Under the pieces are notes generated by a model. The model searched no databases and was not told the origin of the DNA. It saw nothing but the letters and a program-made list of their open reading frames with translations. A DNA stretch of 64,000 nt from Ferrovibrio sp965278975. Lineage in GTDB: Bacteria > Pseudomonadota > Alphaproteobacteria > Ferrovibrionales > Ferrovibrionaceae. The translations under genes were made by a program, and so were the position numbers. Positions 16,641 through 25,827 of this stretch are shown here, in pieces. The DNA lies in assembly GCF_965278975.1 (NCBI RefSeq), contig NZ_OZ257126.1:2852001-2916000 (forward strand), written 5' to 3'. Position 1 is the stretch's first letter, and every line of letters starts with the position of its first letter.

Positions 16641-17810
16641 ATGAGTGCCGCGCCCATGGATAAGGACATTCTCGAGCAGTTTCGCACCACGTTGCGCCGC
16701 TTCGTGCGCGAGCGTCTGGTGCCGCTGGAGCGTCAGGTGGCGGATGACGACAGAATCCCTGATGAGATCCGCGCTGCCTTTGCCGAGATGGGGCTGTTCG
16801 GTCTCTCGATCCCGGAGGAATACGGCGGCCTCGGCCTTGATATGGCGGAGGAAGTTGAACTGGTGATGGAGCTTGGCTGGACCTCCCCAGCCTTCCGCAG
16901 CATGTTCGGCACCAATGTCGGCATCGGCAGCCAGGGCATTCTGATCGACGGCACGGAAGCGCAGAAACAAGCCTATCTGCCCAAGCTGGCAGCAGGCGAA
17001 ATGGTGGCGAGCTTTGCGCTCACCGAACCTGAGGCCGGCTCCGATGCGGCTTCGCTGCGTACCCGCGCCGAATTGCAGGGCGATCACTATGTGGTGAATG
17101 GCACCAAGCGCTTCATCACCAATGCGCCTCATGCCTCGATCTTCACCCTGATGGCGCGCACCGATCCAGGCAACAAGGGGGCGGGCGGCATTTCCGCCTT
17201 CATCGTCGATGCCAGATCACCCGGCATCCAGATCGGCAAGCCGGACAAGAAGATGGGCCAGCGCGGCGCCCATACCGCCGATGTGATCTTCGACAATGTG
17301 AAGGTGCCGGCGGCCAATATCATCGGCCTCAAGCCGGGGCAGGGCTTCAAGACCGCGATGAAGGTGCTGGATCGTGGCCGCCTGCATATCGCCGCGCTCT
17401 GTGTCGGCACGGCGGAACGTCTGATTCATGAAAGTCTGAACTACGCCCGCGAGCGCAAGCAGTTCGGCCAGCCGATTGCGGAATTCCAGCTGGTGCAGGC
17501 AATGCTGGCCGATAGCCGCACGGAAGCCTATGCGGCGAAATGCATGGTGCTGGATGCGGCCCGGCGCTATGCCGTTGGCGAAAAGGTGCCGACCGAAGCA
17601 TCCTGCTGCAAGCTGTTCGCCTCCGAGATGGTCGGCCGCGTCGCCGATCGCGCGGTACAGATTCATGGCGGTTCCGGCTATATGCAGGAATATGCCGTCG
17701 AACGCTTCTACCGCGATGTGCGCCTGTTCCGGCTCTATGAGGGCACCAGCCAGGTGCAGCAGATCGTGATCGCGCGCAACATGCTGCGCGATGCAGCGGC
17801 GCAGGCATGA
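16641..17810 (+). CDS. Acyl-CoA dehydrogenase family protein
   Basis: FAD-dependent acyl-CoA dehydrogenase of classical size (389 aa). It has the ALTEPEAGSDAASL loop, the QIHGGSGYMQEY block and RLYEGTSQV with the catalytic Glu of the YEGT motif, so it is of the short/medium-chain arrangement, unlike the LCAD-like enzyme at 7201-8349. The start is ATG 16641, with M6 at 16656 as an alternative. Its last codons overlap the start of an MFS transporter gene (17807), pointing to a transport-plus-oxidation cassette for a small carboxylic acid that is not identifiable from sequence. Confidence 0.92.
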   Translation: MSAAPMDKDILEQFRTTLRRFVRERLVPLERQVADDDRIPDEIRAAFAEMGLFGLSIPEEYGGLGLDMAEEVELVMELGWTSPAFRSMFGTNVGIGSQGILIDGTEAQKQAYLPKLAAGEMVASFALTEPEAGSDAASLRTRAELQGDHYVVNGTKRFITNAPHASIFTLMARTDPGNKGAGGISAFIVDARSPGIQIGKPDKKMGQRGAHTADVIFDNVKVPAANIIGLKPGQGFKTAMKVLDRGRLHIAALCVGTAERLIHESLNYARERKQFGQPIAEFQLVQAMLADSRTEAYAAKCMVLDAARRYAVGEKVPTEASCCKLFASEMVGRVADRAVQIHGGSGYMQEYAVERFYRDVRLFRLYEGTSQVQQIVIARNMLRDAAAQA

Positions 17811-19084
17811 CCATGCCGGACGACGGATCAGCACGGCCAGCAGCTTCTGCGCCCTTGCCGGTGCCGCCCCGGCTGACCCAGGCGGTGGTGATCATCTGCT
17901 TCCTGTTCAGCGTCATCAACCGGGGTTTGAGCGAGAGTTTCACGGCCTTCCTGCTGCCGCTGACACGCGAATTCGCCGCTGATCGCGCCAATGTAGCCAC
18001 CACCTATTCTCTGATGATGCTGATGGCTGGTTTCGGCGCGCCGCTGGCCGGCTATTGTTTTGACCGCTTCGGTGCGTTGCGCACCTATGTTGCCGGTCTG
18101 GCATTGTTCGGTCTTGGCTTCGGCCTTGCCGCTTTCGCGCAGTCGCTGTGGCAGCTCTATATTTCCATCGGGATTCTTGGCGGTATTGCTGCCGCAGCAC
18201 TCGGTAATGCGGCTCATTCCGCCTTTCTGGCGCGCTGGTTCGAGGGTGCCAGGCTGTCGCGCGTTGTCAGCCTGGTCTATGCCGGCCTTGGCATCGGCAC
18301 GCTGCTGATCGTGCCGTTGAGCCAGTGGCTGATTGAAAGTTTTGGTTGGCGCCACGCCTATCTCAGTCTTTCGATCTTGCCTTTCCTGGCTTTGCTGCTG
18401 CTGATGCTGCTGGATTGGCGCCGTGCCCAGGCCGGCTCGCCGGTCTGGCAGGCGGCGCGGCAGCGGATCGCCGGCGGCAGTGGCGGGCAGCAGGACTGGA
18501 CGATGCGCAAGGCTTTGCGCGAGCCGGCCTTCTGGGGCCTTGCGTCGGTTTTTTTCTTCACCGGTTCAGGCATGTTTTCGGTGATGGTGCAGGGCGTCGC
18601 CTATCTGGTCGAACTCGGCTATCCACCGCTCAAGGCCGCCTCGGTCTATGGTCTGGTCGGCATTCTCACGCCGGTTGGCATTGTTGGCTTTGCCTGGGCC
18701 GATGGCCGTATCGGACGGCATGCCTCGGCGCTGATCTCCTATATTTTCAGCCTTGCCGGACTGGCTGCGCTGTGGGCGCTGCAATTCCATTTCAATACCG
18801 TGCTGTTGGCGATTTTCGCCCTCGGTGTTGGACTTTCTTTCGGCGCTCGCGGGCCCATGGTCAGCGCCACGGCGGCGCGGATATTCCAGGGCCGCCGGCT
18901 TGGCCAGATTTTCGGTACGGTGATGCTGGGCAGCGGCCTGGGGATTGCGTCGGGCAGCTTCTTCGGCGCGCTGCTGCACGATCTCACGGGCAGCTACAAT
19001 GCCGTGTTCGTCTATTCCGGTATCTGCGTGGTGCTGGGCGCCCTGCCATTCTGGACCTATCGGGCATTGCGGGACGCAGCTTGA
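17807..19084 (+). CDS. MFS transporter
   Basis: Major facilitator superfamily permease, 425 aa with about 12 TM helices and a cytoplasmic loop at about 205-225 separating two six-helix halves. The opening resembles monocarboxylate/oxalate-type MFS proteins (NRGLSESFTAF, then GAPLAGYCFDRFG as the loop 2-3 signature). ATG 17807 overlaps the upstream stop; a second ATG at 17813 is possible. Coupling to the acyl-CoA dehydrogenase suggests uptake of the acid that the enzyme pathway degrades. Confidence 0.9.
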   Translation: MTMPDDGSARPAASAPLPVPPRLTQAVVIICFLFSVINRGLSESFTAFLLPLTREFAADRANVATTYSLMMLMAGFGAPLAGYCFDRFGALRTYVAGLALFGLGFGLAAFAQSLWQLYISIGILGGIAAAALGNAAHSAFLARWFEGARLSRVVSLVYAGLGIGTLLIVPLSQWLIESFGWRHAYLSLSILPFLALLLLMLLDWRRAQAGSPVWQAARQRIAGGSGGQQDWTMRKALREPAFWGLASVFFFTGSGMFSVMVQGVAYLVELGYPPLKAASVYGLVGILTPVGIVGFAWADGRIGRHASALISYIFSLAGLAALWALQFHFNTVLLAIFALGVGLSFGARGPMVSATAARIFQGRRLGQIFGTVMLGSGLGIASGSFFGALLHDLTGSYNAVFVYSGICVVLGALPFWTYRALRDAA

Positions 19085-19159
19085 AACACCAGCCGGAATC
19101 CCTATCATTACCGAAAGCCTGACTCCCCATTTCAAGCCCCGCTTTCAAGGAATTCACGC

Positions 19160-21478
19160 ATGAGCAAGTTCGGCCTGAGCCAGCCGGTCCGCCGGGTGGA
19201 GGACAAGCGTTTCATCACCGGCCAGGGCCGTTACACCGACGATATCAGCCTGCCTGGCCAGGCTTATGGCTATTTCCTGCGCTCACCTCATGCCCACGCC
19301 CGCATCCTCGGCATCGATACCGCTGAAGCCCGCCAAGCGCCGGGCGTGCTGGCGGTCTACACCGTGGCCGACCTGCGCGAGGCCAAGGTCGGCGATCTGC
19401 CCTGCACCATTCCGCTGAAGAATCGCGACGGCAGCAAGCGCGCCGATCCGCCGCGTCCGGCTCTGGCCGAGGGCTTCGTGCGCCATGTCGGCGACCCCAT
19501 CGCCTTCGTCGTCGCCGAGACCCTGGCTCAGGCCCGCGATGGCGCCGAACTGGTAGCGGTGGACTATGACCCGCTGCCCGCCGCGCCCGATATGGCCACC
19601 GCGATGCAGCCCGGCCAGCCGCAGATCTGGCCGGAAGCGCCGAATAACCGTGTGTTCGACTGGGAAGTCGGCAAGAAGGATAAGGTGGACGAGCTTTTCG
19701 CCGCTGCCGCCCGGACGGTGAAGCTGCGCCTGACCAATAACCGTATCGTCGTCGCCTCGATGGAAGCGCGCGCCGCCCTGGCAGCGCATGATGCCGACAG
19801 CAACCGCTTCACGCTCTACACCCCCACTCAGGGTGTGTGGGTGCAGAAGAACCTGTTGTCGAAGATTTTCAGCGTCGAGCCGGCGCAATTCTCGGTGCAT
19901 ACCACCGATGTCGGCGGCGGTTTCGGCATGAAGATCTTCATCTACCCGGAACAGGTGATGACATTGTTCGCCGCGCGCGAACTGAAGCGGCCGGTGAAGT
20001 GGACCTCCGACCGTGCCGAAGCCTTCCTCACCGATACCCATGGCCGCGCCAACCTTACCGAGGCCGAGCTGGCACTGGACAAGGATCATAACTTCCTGGC
20101 GCTGCGCGTGCATAACGTCGCCGATATGGGTGCCTATCTTTCCACCTATGCGCCGATGATCCCGACCATGGCCGGCACCAAGGTGCTGTCCTCGGTCTAC
20201 CGCTTCCAGGCGGTACACGCCCGCGTCGAAGGTGTGTTCACCAATACCGTGCCGGTGGACGCCTATCGTGGCGCCGGACGCCCGGAATCGAACTACATCA
20301 TGGAGCGCCTGATCGATGTCGCGGCGGTGGAACTCGGTGTCGAGCGGTCTGAATTGCGCCGCAAGAACTACATCCCGCCTTCGGCATTCCCGTGGACCAG
20401 CGCCATGGGCCTGACTTATGACTCGGGCGAATTCGAGAATACCTCGGCCACGGCGCTGAAGGCTTTCGACTGGGCCGGTGCGGAAGCGCGGCGCAAGGAA
20501 GCCGCCAAGCGTGGCAAGCGGCTTGGCGTCGGCATGGCCTATTATCTCGAAGCCACGGGTGGCGCGCCGACCGAACGGGCGGAAATCCTGTTCCATGACG
20601 GCGGCGAGGTGGAAGTGCTGGTCGGCACGCAATCGACCGGCCAGGGCCATGAAACCGCGTATATGCAGCTGATCCATAACAAGCTGGGCGTGCCGTTCGA
20701 GAATATCCGCGTCACCCAGGGTGACTCAGACCGGATCCCCACGGGCGGCGGCACCGGCGGCGCGCGCTCGCTGTATTCCGAAGGTGGCGCGATTCTCGCC
20801 GCCAGCGACAAGGTGATCGACAAGGGCAAGGATATCGCCGCCGACATGCTGGAAGCGGCAGTGGCGGATATCGAGTTCAATGACGGCCAGTTCCGCATTG
20901 CCGGCACTGATCGTGGCGCCAGCATCCTGGAAGTGGCGGCCACCGCGCGGCTGCGTTCGGGCGCTGCTGCCGACCAGCCGGCCGGCCTCGATACGGCGGC
21001 GGATTTCCAGGTTCAGGCGATCACCTTCCCCAATGGCTGCCATGTGGCGGAAGTGGAAGTGGATGAAGCCACCGGCATTGCCACCGTCACCCGCTATGTC
21101 GTCGCCGACGACATGGGCAAGGTGATCAATCCGATGATCGTGGAAGGTCAGATCCAGGGCGGCGTGGCCCAGGGCATCGGCCAGGCGCTGTATGAGCGCG
21201 TGGTGTATGATGCCGATGGCCAGTTGCTCACCGGCAGCTTCACCGATTACTGCATGCCGCGCGCCGACGATATGCCCGATATCCAGGTGATCCTCTGCGA
21301 AGTGCCGTGCAAGACCAACCCGCTGGGCGTCAAGGGTGCTGGCGAGGCGGGTGCGGTGGGTGCGCCGCCGGCGGTGATGAATGCGCTGGCCGATGCGCTC
21401 AACGTGCGGCATGTGGATATGCCGGCAACGCCGGAACGCATCTGGGAACTCCTGCAGCAGCGTCAGGCGGCGGAGTAA
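19160..21478 (+). CDS. Orphan CoxL-like molybdenum hydroxylase large subunit (form II)
   Basis: Molybdopterin-binding subunit of the xanthine dehydrogenase/CO dehydrogenase family, 772 aa. The active-site loop reads AYRGAGR at 368-374, the signature of form II (CoxL-like, function uncertain) enzymes rather than the AYxCSFR of true aerobic CO dehydrogenase. The conserved catalytic Glu is E729 in VKGAGEAG. The FAD (CoxM) and 2Fe-2S (CoxS) subunits normally encoded alongside are absent; neighbours are an MFS transporter and a convergent P450 gene that overlaps the 3' end by 16 bp. It therefore must use partners from elsewhere or act alone. It probably hydroxylates an N-heterocycle or aldehyde. 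Confidence 0.92.
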   Translation: MSKFGLSQPVRRVEDKRFITGQGRYTDDISLPGQAYGYFLRSPHAHARILGIDTAEARQAPGVLAVYTVADLREAKVGDLPCTIPLKNRDGSKRADPPRPALAEGFVRHVGDPIAFVVAETLAQARDGAELVAVDYDPLPAAPDMATAMQPGQPQIWPEAPNNRVFDWEVGKKDKVDELFAAAARTVKLRLTNNRIVVASMEARAALAAHDADSNRFTLYTPTQGVWVQKNLLSKIFSVEPAQFSVHTTDVGGGFGMKIFIYPEQVMTLFAARELKRPVKWTSDRAEAFLTDTHGRANLTEAELALDKDHNFLALRVHNVADMGAYLSTYAPMIPTMAGTKVLSSVYRFQAVHARVEGVFTNTVPVDAYRGAGRPESNYIMERLIDVAAVELGVERSELRRKNYIPPSAFPWTSAMGLTYDSGEFENTSATALKAFDWAGAEARRKEAAKRGKRLGVGMAYYLEATGGAPTERAEILFHDGGEVEVLVGTQSTGQGHETAYMQLIHNKLGVPFENIRVTQGDSDRIPTGGGTGGARSLYSEGGAILAASDKVIDKGKDIAADMLEAAVADIEFNDGQFRIAGTDRGASILEVAATARLRSGAAADQPAGLDTAADFQVQAITFPNGCHVAEVEVDEATGIATVTRYVVADDMGKVINPMIVEGQIQGGVAQGIGQALYERVVYDADGQLLTGSFTDYCMPRADDMPDIQVILCEVPCKTNPLGVKGAGEAGAVGAPPAVMNALADALNVRHVDMPATPERIWELLQQRQAAE

Positions 21479-22677
21479 CTCACTCGCAGGCTGTTGAGGC
21501 CGCGCACCACGATGGAGTCGCTCCAGTCCGGTGCGGCGGCCAGCTCAATCTGCGGCAGCCGGCGCAGCAGGGCGGGGAAGGCGGTCTGGCCTTCCAGCCG
21601 TGCCAGCGGTGCGCCGATGCAGAAATGGATGCCGTAGCCGAAGGTCAGGTGCGGATTATGCTGGCGGCGGATGTCGAAGCGGTCCGGCTGGTCGAACACG
21701 CGCGGATCGCGGTTGGCGGCGCATAGCATCTGGAACACGCGCTCGCCGCGCCGGATCAGCTTGCCCTCCAGTTCGATATCATCGCCGGCTACGCGCACCT
21801 GGGCCAGAGACGGTCCATCCCAGCGCAACATCTCTTCCACTGCCGCCTGCGCCAGGCTGGAATCGCTGCGCAGCATATGCATCTGTTCGGGATGCTTGAG
21901 CAGCGCCAGCAGGCCATTGCCCAGCAGATGCGTGGTGGTTTCATGGCCGGCAAACAGCAGCAGCACGCAGGCGCCGACCAATTCTTCGGTGGAGAGGAAA
22001 TCGCCGCGCTGTTCCGCCTGCACCATGCCGGTGGTGACATCCGCCTGCGGCTCGCGCCGCCGCGCTTCCACCAGGGCAGTGAAATAGGCGTTCATCTCCA
22101 TCAGCGCGTCATTGGCCTGGCGGTATTTGTCTGCAGACATGCGCGAAGTGAGAACGAAGGCGCCAAGGTGGTCTGACCACAGTTTCAGCTTTTCTACATC
22201 TGCCGCCGGTACGCCGAGCATGCTGGCGATGACATGGGCCGGCAGCGGATAGGCAAAATCCTGGATGAAGTCGATTTCTCCGCTCTGCCGGGTAAGGCCA
22301 TCGATCAATCGCTCGACGATGGCGGCCACGCGCGGACGCATCGCCTCCAGTGCATTGGTGGTGAAAGCCTTGTTCATCAGACCGCGCACCCTGGTATGCG
22401 CCGGCGGATCGTTGAACACCGCCCAGAGCCGCATGCTGGCATCCAGTTCGCGCAAATCCATGCGCATCGCTTCCGGCATATGGTCGAAGAACGGCCGCAT
22501 GCGGTCGGATGAGAAGCGCGGGTCGCGCAGGGACTGGCGGATATGATCGTAGCGCGTCAGTATCCAGCCGCCGAGCTTGTCACTCCAATGCACCGGATCC
22601 TGTTCCATCAGGGCATGCAATGATGGATAGGGATCGGCGATCACCGCCGCGTCGCGGGCGTTGAATGTCACGGTCAT
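21463..22677 (-). CDS. Cytochrome P450
   Basis: Soluble bacterial P450 of 404 aa. The I-helix motif AGHETTTH, the ExxR-like EEMLRW and the heme-binding loop FGYGIHFCIG with thiolate C353 are all present. ATG at 22677 gives MTVTFNARDA; the open frame continues 35 codons upstream into the divergent NUDIX region without support. No ferredoxin or reductase is adjacent. The 3' end overlaps the convergent CoxL-like gene by 16 bp. The substrate is unknown. Confidence 0.93.
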   Translation of the reverse strand: MTVTFNARDAAVIADPYPSLHALMEQDPVHWSDKLGGWILTRYDHIRQSLRDPRFSSDRMRPFFDHMPEAMRMDLRELDASMRLWAVFNDPPAHTRVRGLMNKAFTTNALEAMRPRVAAIVERLIDGLTRQSGEIDFIQDFAYPLPAHVIASMLGVPAADVEKLKLWSDHLGAFVLTSRMSADKYRQANDALMEMNAYFTALVEARRREPQADVTTGMVQAEQRGDFLSTEELVGACVLLLFAGHETTTHLLGNGLLALLKHPEQMHMLRSDSSLAQAAVEEMLRWDGPSLAQVRVAGDDIELEGKLIRRGERVFQMLCAANRDPRVFDQPDRFDIRRQHNPHLTFGYGIHFCIGAPLARLEGQTAFPALLRRLPQIELAAAPDWSDSIVVRGLNSLRVSYSAA

Positions 22678-22725
22678 GGCGCTTCCCGGCGTAGGCTTGT
22701 TTTGCCCGAGTATGGAGATGGATCG

Positions 22726-23157
22726 ATGCCGCGTGAATACCCCTCTGCTCCCGTGGTCGGCCTGGGTGCCGTGGTCTGGCATGAGGGCAAGGTGCTGATG
22801 ATCCGGCGTGGCCAGCCGCCGCGCCAGGGGCTGTGGAGCCTACCCGGCGGCGGCCAGATTCTGGGCGAGACAGTCGAACAGGGTATCCGCCGGGAACTAC
22901 GCGAGGAGACCGGGGTCGAAATCGATTTACTCGGACTGGTTGCAGTGATCGACTCGGTTCAGCGGGATGCGGAAGGCCGCGTGCTGTACCACTACACGAT
23001 TGTCGATTACGCCGCGCGCTGGCGCTCCGGTGAAACCGTGGCAGGCGACGATGCTGCCGAGGCTGCGTGGTTTACGCCGAAAGAACTAGAAGAACTCGAT
23101 CTCTGGGAAGAAACCTTGCGGGTGGTGGAACAGTCTCGTCGCTTTTTGTCGCAATGA
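22726..23157 (+). CDS. NUDIX hydrolase
   Basis: Small hydrolase of 143 aa with a complete Nudix box (GGGQILGETVEQGIRRELREETG-like, key residues G, E, RE and EE-G) at about 45-70, which binds Mg2+ and cleaves nucleoside diphosphate-X substrates. The start at 22726 (MPREYPS) is preferred to the upstream in-frame start at 22702. It is divergent from the P450 gene with only 48 bp between starts, so their promoters must overlap. ADP-ribose or oxidised nucleotides are typical family substrates; the specific one is not evident. Confidence 0.9.
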   Translation: MPREYPSAPVVGLGAVVWHEGKVLMIRRGQPPRQGLWSLPGGGQILGETVEQGIRRELREETGVEIDLLGLVAVIDSVQRDAEGRVLYHYTIVDYAARWRSGETVAGDDAAEAAWFTPKELEELDLWEETLRVVEQSRRFLSQ

Positions 23158-23263
23158 TCTGTGATGGATTAACCATCGGTCGGATACAGACATTTCCGAC
23201 GCGCAGCAATTGTGCTTTAGTGGCTTGCAGCAGATACCGTTATTCTACCCTCAGGGGCAGGGA

Positions 23264-24373
23264 ATGAATTTTCCAAAAGGCGCCGGCTCGCAGTTCCAGC
23301 CGACGAGATTCGAGGAGCGTGGCACCGCTGTCAGTTTCACCACGCCGGCCATCAGCCAGGCGCGCGTTCGCATGGACAGCCGCGAGCAGCTTGAACTCAC
23401 CGTCTCTGCCTTCTCCGGTGTGAAAGGCAACTACGTCATCCGCTGGAAGGATGTGCCCGAGATTTTCTCGCTGACGATGCATGACCGCTCGTTGCACGAG
23501 GAAATCCTGAAGCGCAATTCCTGCCTGCCGCCCGATGTGCGCCGCGCCACATTGGAGGCCGCGAAGTCCGGCCTTGCCGGACCGGAAGCGCAGAAGTCCG
23601 CTGAGGAAGCCTTGGCGGAAGACGAGAATGAAATGCTGCTGACGCGCTTTTTCCTGTTCAAGGGCGCGCTGGAGAAGATGTCGGGCGGCCAGATGAACCT
23701 GCGCGTCTCCGACTTTGTTTCGGATGCCGGCCGCGACCGGGTGAAGCACGCCATGGGCGATATTGCGCACCGGCTACAGGCCACCACCAATCTGCTTTAC
23801 GACCGGCTGGAAAGCTGGGGCAACCTGATCTCGCCGCTCGGCGTGCCAAGCATGAGCAAGGATTGCCGCCTGCGCCGCGTCGTCAACGCCATTGCCGGGC
23901 TTGAGGAAGCCATGGCCAAATGGTCTGCCGATGACAAGTCGGAAGCTGCCGAACTGGCCCGCCCGATTGGCCGGATTTGTGGGTTTACCGGCGATTACTC
24001 CAAGGAACTCATTGCCTCCGCGATGCGCCCCCTGGAGCACCCGGAACGGGTGCTGATGAACTGGGACAAGGTTTCCGGTTCGATCCTGAAGGACATCGAG
24101 CGGTTGTGGTGGACGGTAGACGGCTGGGAATACGTTATCCTGTTGTGGCAGGATGTGCAGGATAAGGACCGGGATACCCAGCGGGCGGCGATAACGGAAA
24201 TTTATCGAATTCTGCCCATCATTCCGGAAAAGGAGGCGGCCAACCGCCCGAATGCCCAGGCGATGCAGGAAAACACCAAGCTCCAGGTAAGGGCGCTCGA
24301 AAGTTGGAATTCAGGCACGTTGGATATGGAAATGCTGCGACGGGTCGAGTCCACTAAGCGGAGGCAGGTATGA
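23264..24373 (+). CDS. Unrecognised 369-aa protein of the pentapeptide/cyclase cluster
   Basis: I do not recognise this protein. It is soluble, without signal peptide or TM segment. Residues 1-60 look beta-rich (strands around FTTPAISQARVRM, LELTVSAFSG and NYVIRWKDV) and the rest mostly alpha-helical, with an acidic stretch near 115 (EEALAEDENEM) and aromatic-rich IERLWWTVDGWEYVILLW near 285. ATG 23264 follows a GGGG/AGGGA ribosome site; a start at 23210 is possible but weaker. Its stop overlaps the next gene start (ATGA, 24370-24373), so the two unknown proteins are probably made in equal amounts. Confidence 0.8.
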   Translation: MNFPKGAGSQFQPTRFEERGTAVSFTTPAISQARVRMDSREQLELTVSAFSGVKGNYVIRWKDVPEIFSLTMHDRSLHEEILKRNSCLPPDVRRATLEAAKSGLAGPEAQKSAEEALAEDENEMLLTRFFLFKGALEKMSGGQMNLRVSDFVSDAGRDRVKHAMGDIAHRLQATTNLLYDRLESWGNLISPLGVPSMSKDCRLRRVVNAIAGLEEAMAKWSADDKSEAAELARPIGRICGFTGDYSKELIASAMRPLEHPERVLMNWDKVSGSILKDIERLWWTVDGWEYVILLWQDVQDKDRDTQRAAITEIYRILPIIPEKEAANRPNAQAMQENTKLQVRALESWNSGTLDMEMLRRVESTKRRQV

Positions 24374-25791
24374 CCGATCTTGCTTCCGAACTCAGGGATA
24401 TCGAACGCAAGCTGTTCGAGATCCCGGACGAAAAGGTGGCGCAGCTCACGCTGCTCATCGAGCGATCGCGTGCCCTCGTGCTTTCCGTCGCCGTTGCCAA
24501 TGCCGCGCTCGGCACCTTGCGCCCCCGCCTGGTGAAAACCCGGCCGCCACGCTATCTCACGCTGCAGCGCGTATTTTGCCACCCGTTCGAGGATCTGCTG
24601 GTGATGGGCGAGGAGGGCGTGAAGCCTTTCGGCCGCATCTCGCGTTCCTCGCTGGCGCCATGCTGGGAATTCGTGCTGTCCTGCCTTGATGCGGCGGCCG
24701 TGAAGCAGCTTGAGGCGTCGTTGCGTGCCTCACCGGCGCCTGACATCGGCTCCGGCCAGGACCCGCGCATTCCACGCCTTGGCGCCACGCTGTGGAAGGT
24801 TGCCTCGCAGCGCCTGCGCGAGGAACTGAGTCTGGCCGCCGCCAATCCAGAGCACCGCGCGGTGCTGGTGGACAAGCTCGGCAGCGAGGCGGCGCTGGGC
24901 GACCTTACCGACATGACCTGCCTGCTGGAACTGGCGCCGGAAGCAGAGAAGCTGCGCGAGGCGATGTCGCCGAAGCCGGTCGGTCGCCTGCTGGACGAGC
25001 AGGTGGAGGAGATCAAGCAGACCTATACCGATGTGGCAACCAGCGGCAAAGGCATGCCCGGCTGCCTGATCGCCGTGGTCGTGGCCCGCCTTACCGATGG
25101 CTTCCAGGCATTGCCGATTTTCGATTCACTTGGCGAACTGCCGACCGGCATCGACGGCATGAAGCCGGGCCAGTATGTGCGCGCCATGCTGTCTGGGGAT
25201 TCCAAGCGGTTCTTCGGTGCGGTCACCCGCACCGACCCCACCAAGATCGATGATGCCAAGGTGGCCGACATGGTGGGCGACTTCGTGTCGCTGATCGGGC
25301 GGTTGAAGAAGGATGGCATGGCCGAGGGGCCGCAGCCCGAGATGGAGGCTGCCAGCCGCCAGCTCAAGGACATGGTGCGCATCGGCGTGCTTGGCGGCAT
25401 CGATGAGAAGGTGCTGGGCGGCATCGACGCCGTGCTTTCGCTGCCGCCGGCGGAAGAGGGCGAGGAAGCCAAGAAGGCCGTGTTCGACGCCAAGCTCGAA
25501 GCCGAAAACCGCGTCTATGCGTTGCAGCGTGTCGCCCGGGTGGCGACCGAGATCGGCGCCGACAAGGATGTCAGTGGCGCGATCAAGCAACTCACCAGCC
25601 AGATCGACAATACCGGCAATACGCTGCTTGCCGATATCAAGGCGGGCAAGCTCAATGGCGAAGGCCCGGAAGCGGCGCGCACCAAGCTGTTCGCGGCGGT
25701 GCGCATGCTGGAACTGGTGGCCGGCAGTCAGTATGCCAATAAACTGATGAAGGACGGCATGGCCGCTATCGCCAGGATGCCGCAGGCTTAA
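24370..25791 (+). CDS. Unrecognised 473-aa helical protein of the pentapeptide/cyclase cluster
   Basis: Function unknown. The predicted protein is cytoplasmic and almost entirely alpha-helical, with no TM segment, signal or known catalytic motif. It opens with a heptad-like helix (LASELRDIERKLFEI) and contains the motif LQRVFCHPFEDLLV near residue 70, which could be a family marker. The C-terminal 150 residues are rich in Ala, Lys and Glu. It is coupled to the preceding gene by a 4-bp overlap and precedes the pentapeptide-repeat gene by 36 bp, so the three probably form one transcript. No counterpart is present at the second pentapeptide/cyclase locus. Confidence 0.8.
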   Translation: MTDLASELRDIERKLFEIPDEKVAQLTLLIERSRALVLSVAVANAALGTLRPRLVKTRPPRYLTLQRVFCHPFEDLLVMGEEGVKPFGRISRSSLAPCWEFVLSCLDAAAVKQLEASLRASPAPDIGSGQDPRIPRLGATLWKVASQRLREELSLAAANPEHRAVLVDKLGSEAALGDLTDMTCLLELAPEAEKLREAMSPKPVGRLLDEQVEEIKQTYTDVATSGKGMPGCLIAVVVARLTDGFQALPIFDSLGELPTGIDGMKPGQYVRAMLSGDSKRFFGAVTRTDPTKIDDAKVADMVGDFVSLIGRLKKDGMAEGPQPEMEAASRQLKDMVRIGVLGGIDEKVLGGIDAVLSLPPAEEGEEAKKAVFDAKLEAENRVYALQRVARVATEIGADKDVSGAIKQLTSQIDNTGNTLLADIKAGKLNGEGPEAARTKLFAAVRMLELVAGSQYANKLMKDGMAAIARMPQA

Positions 25792-25827
25792 GCGGCACCG
25801 GCAGCGGCCACTTGGGGGAGCGGGCCG

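Noticed and set aside
19160..21478. True aerobic carbon monoxide dehydrogenase
   Set aside because: The active-site loop is AYRGAGR (form II), not AYxCSFR, and the other two subunits are absent.
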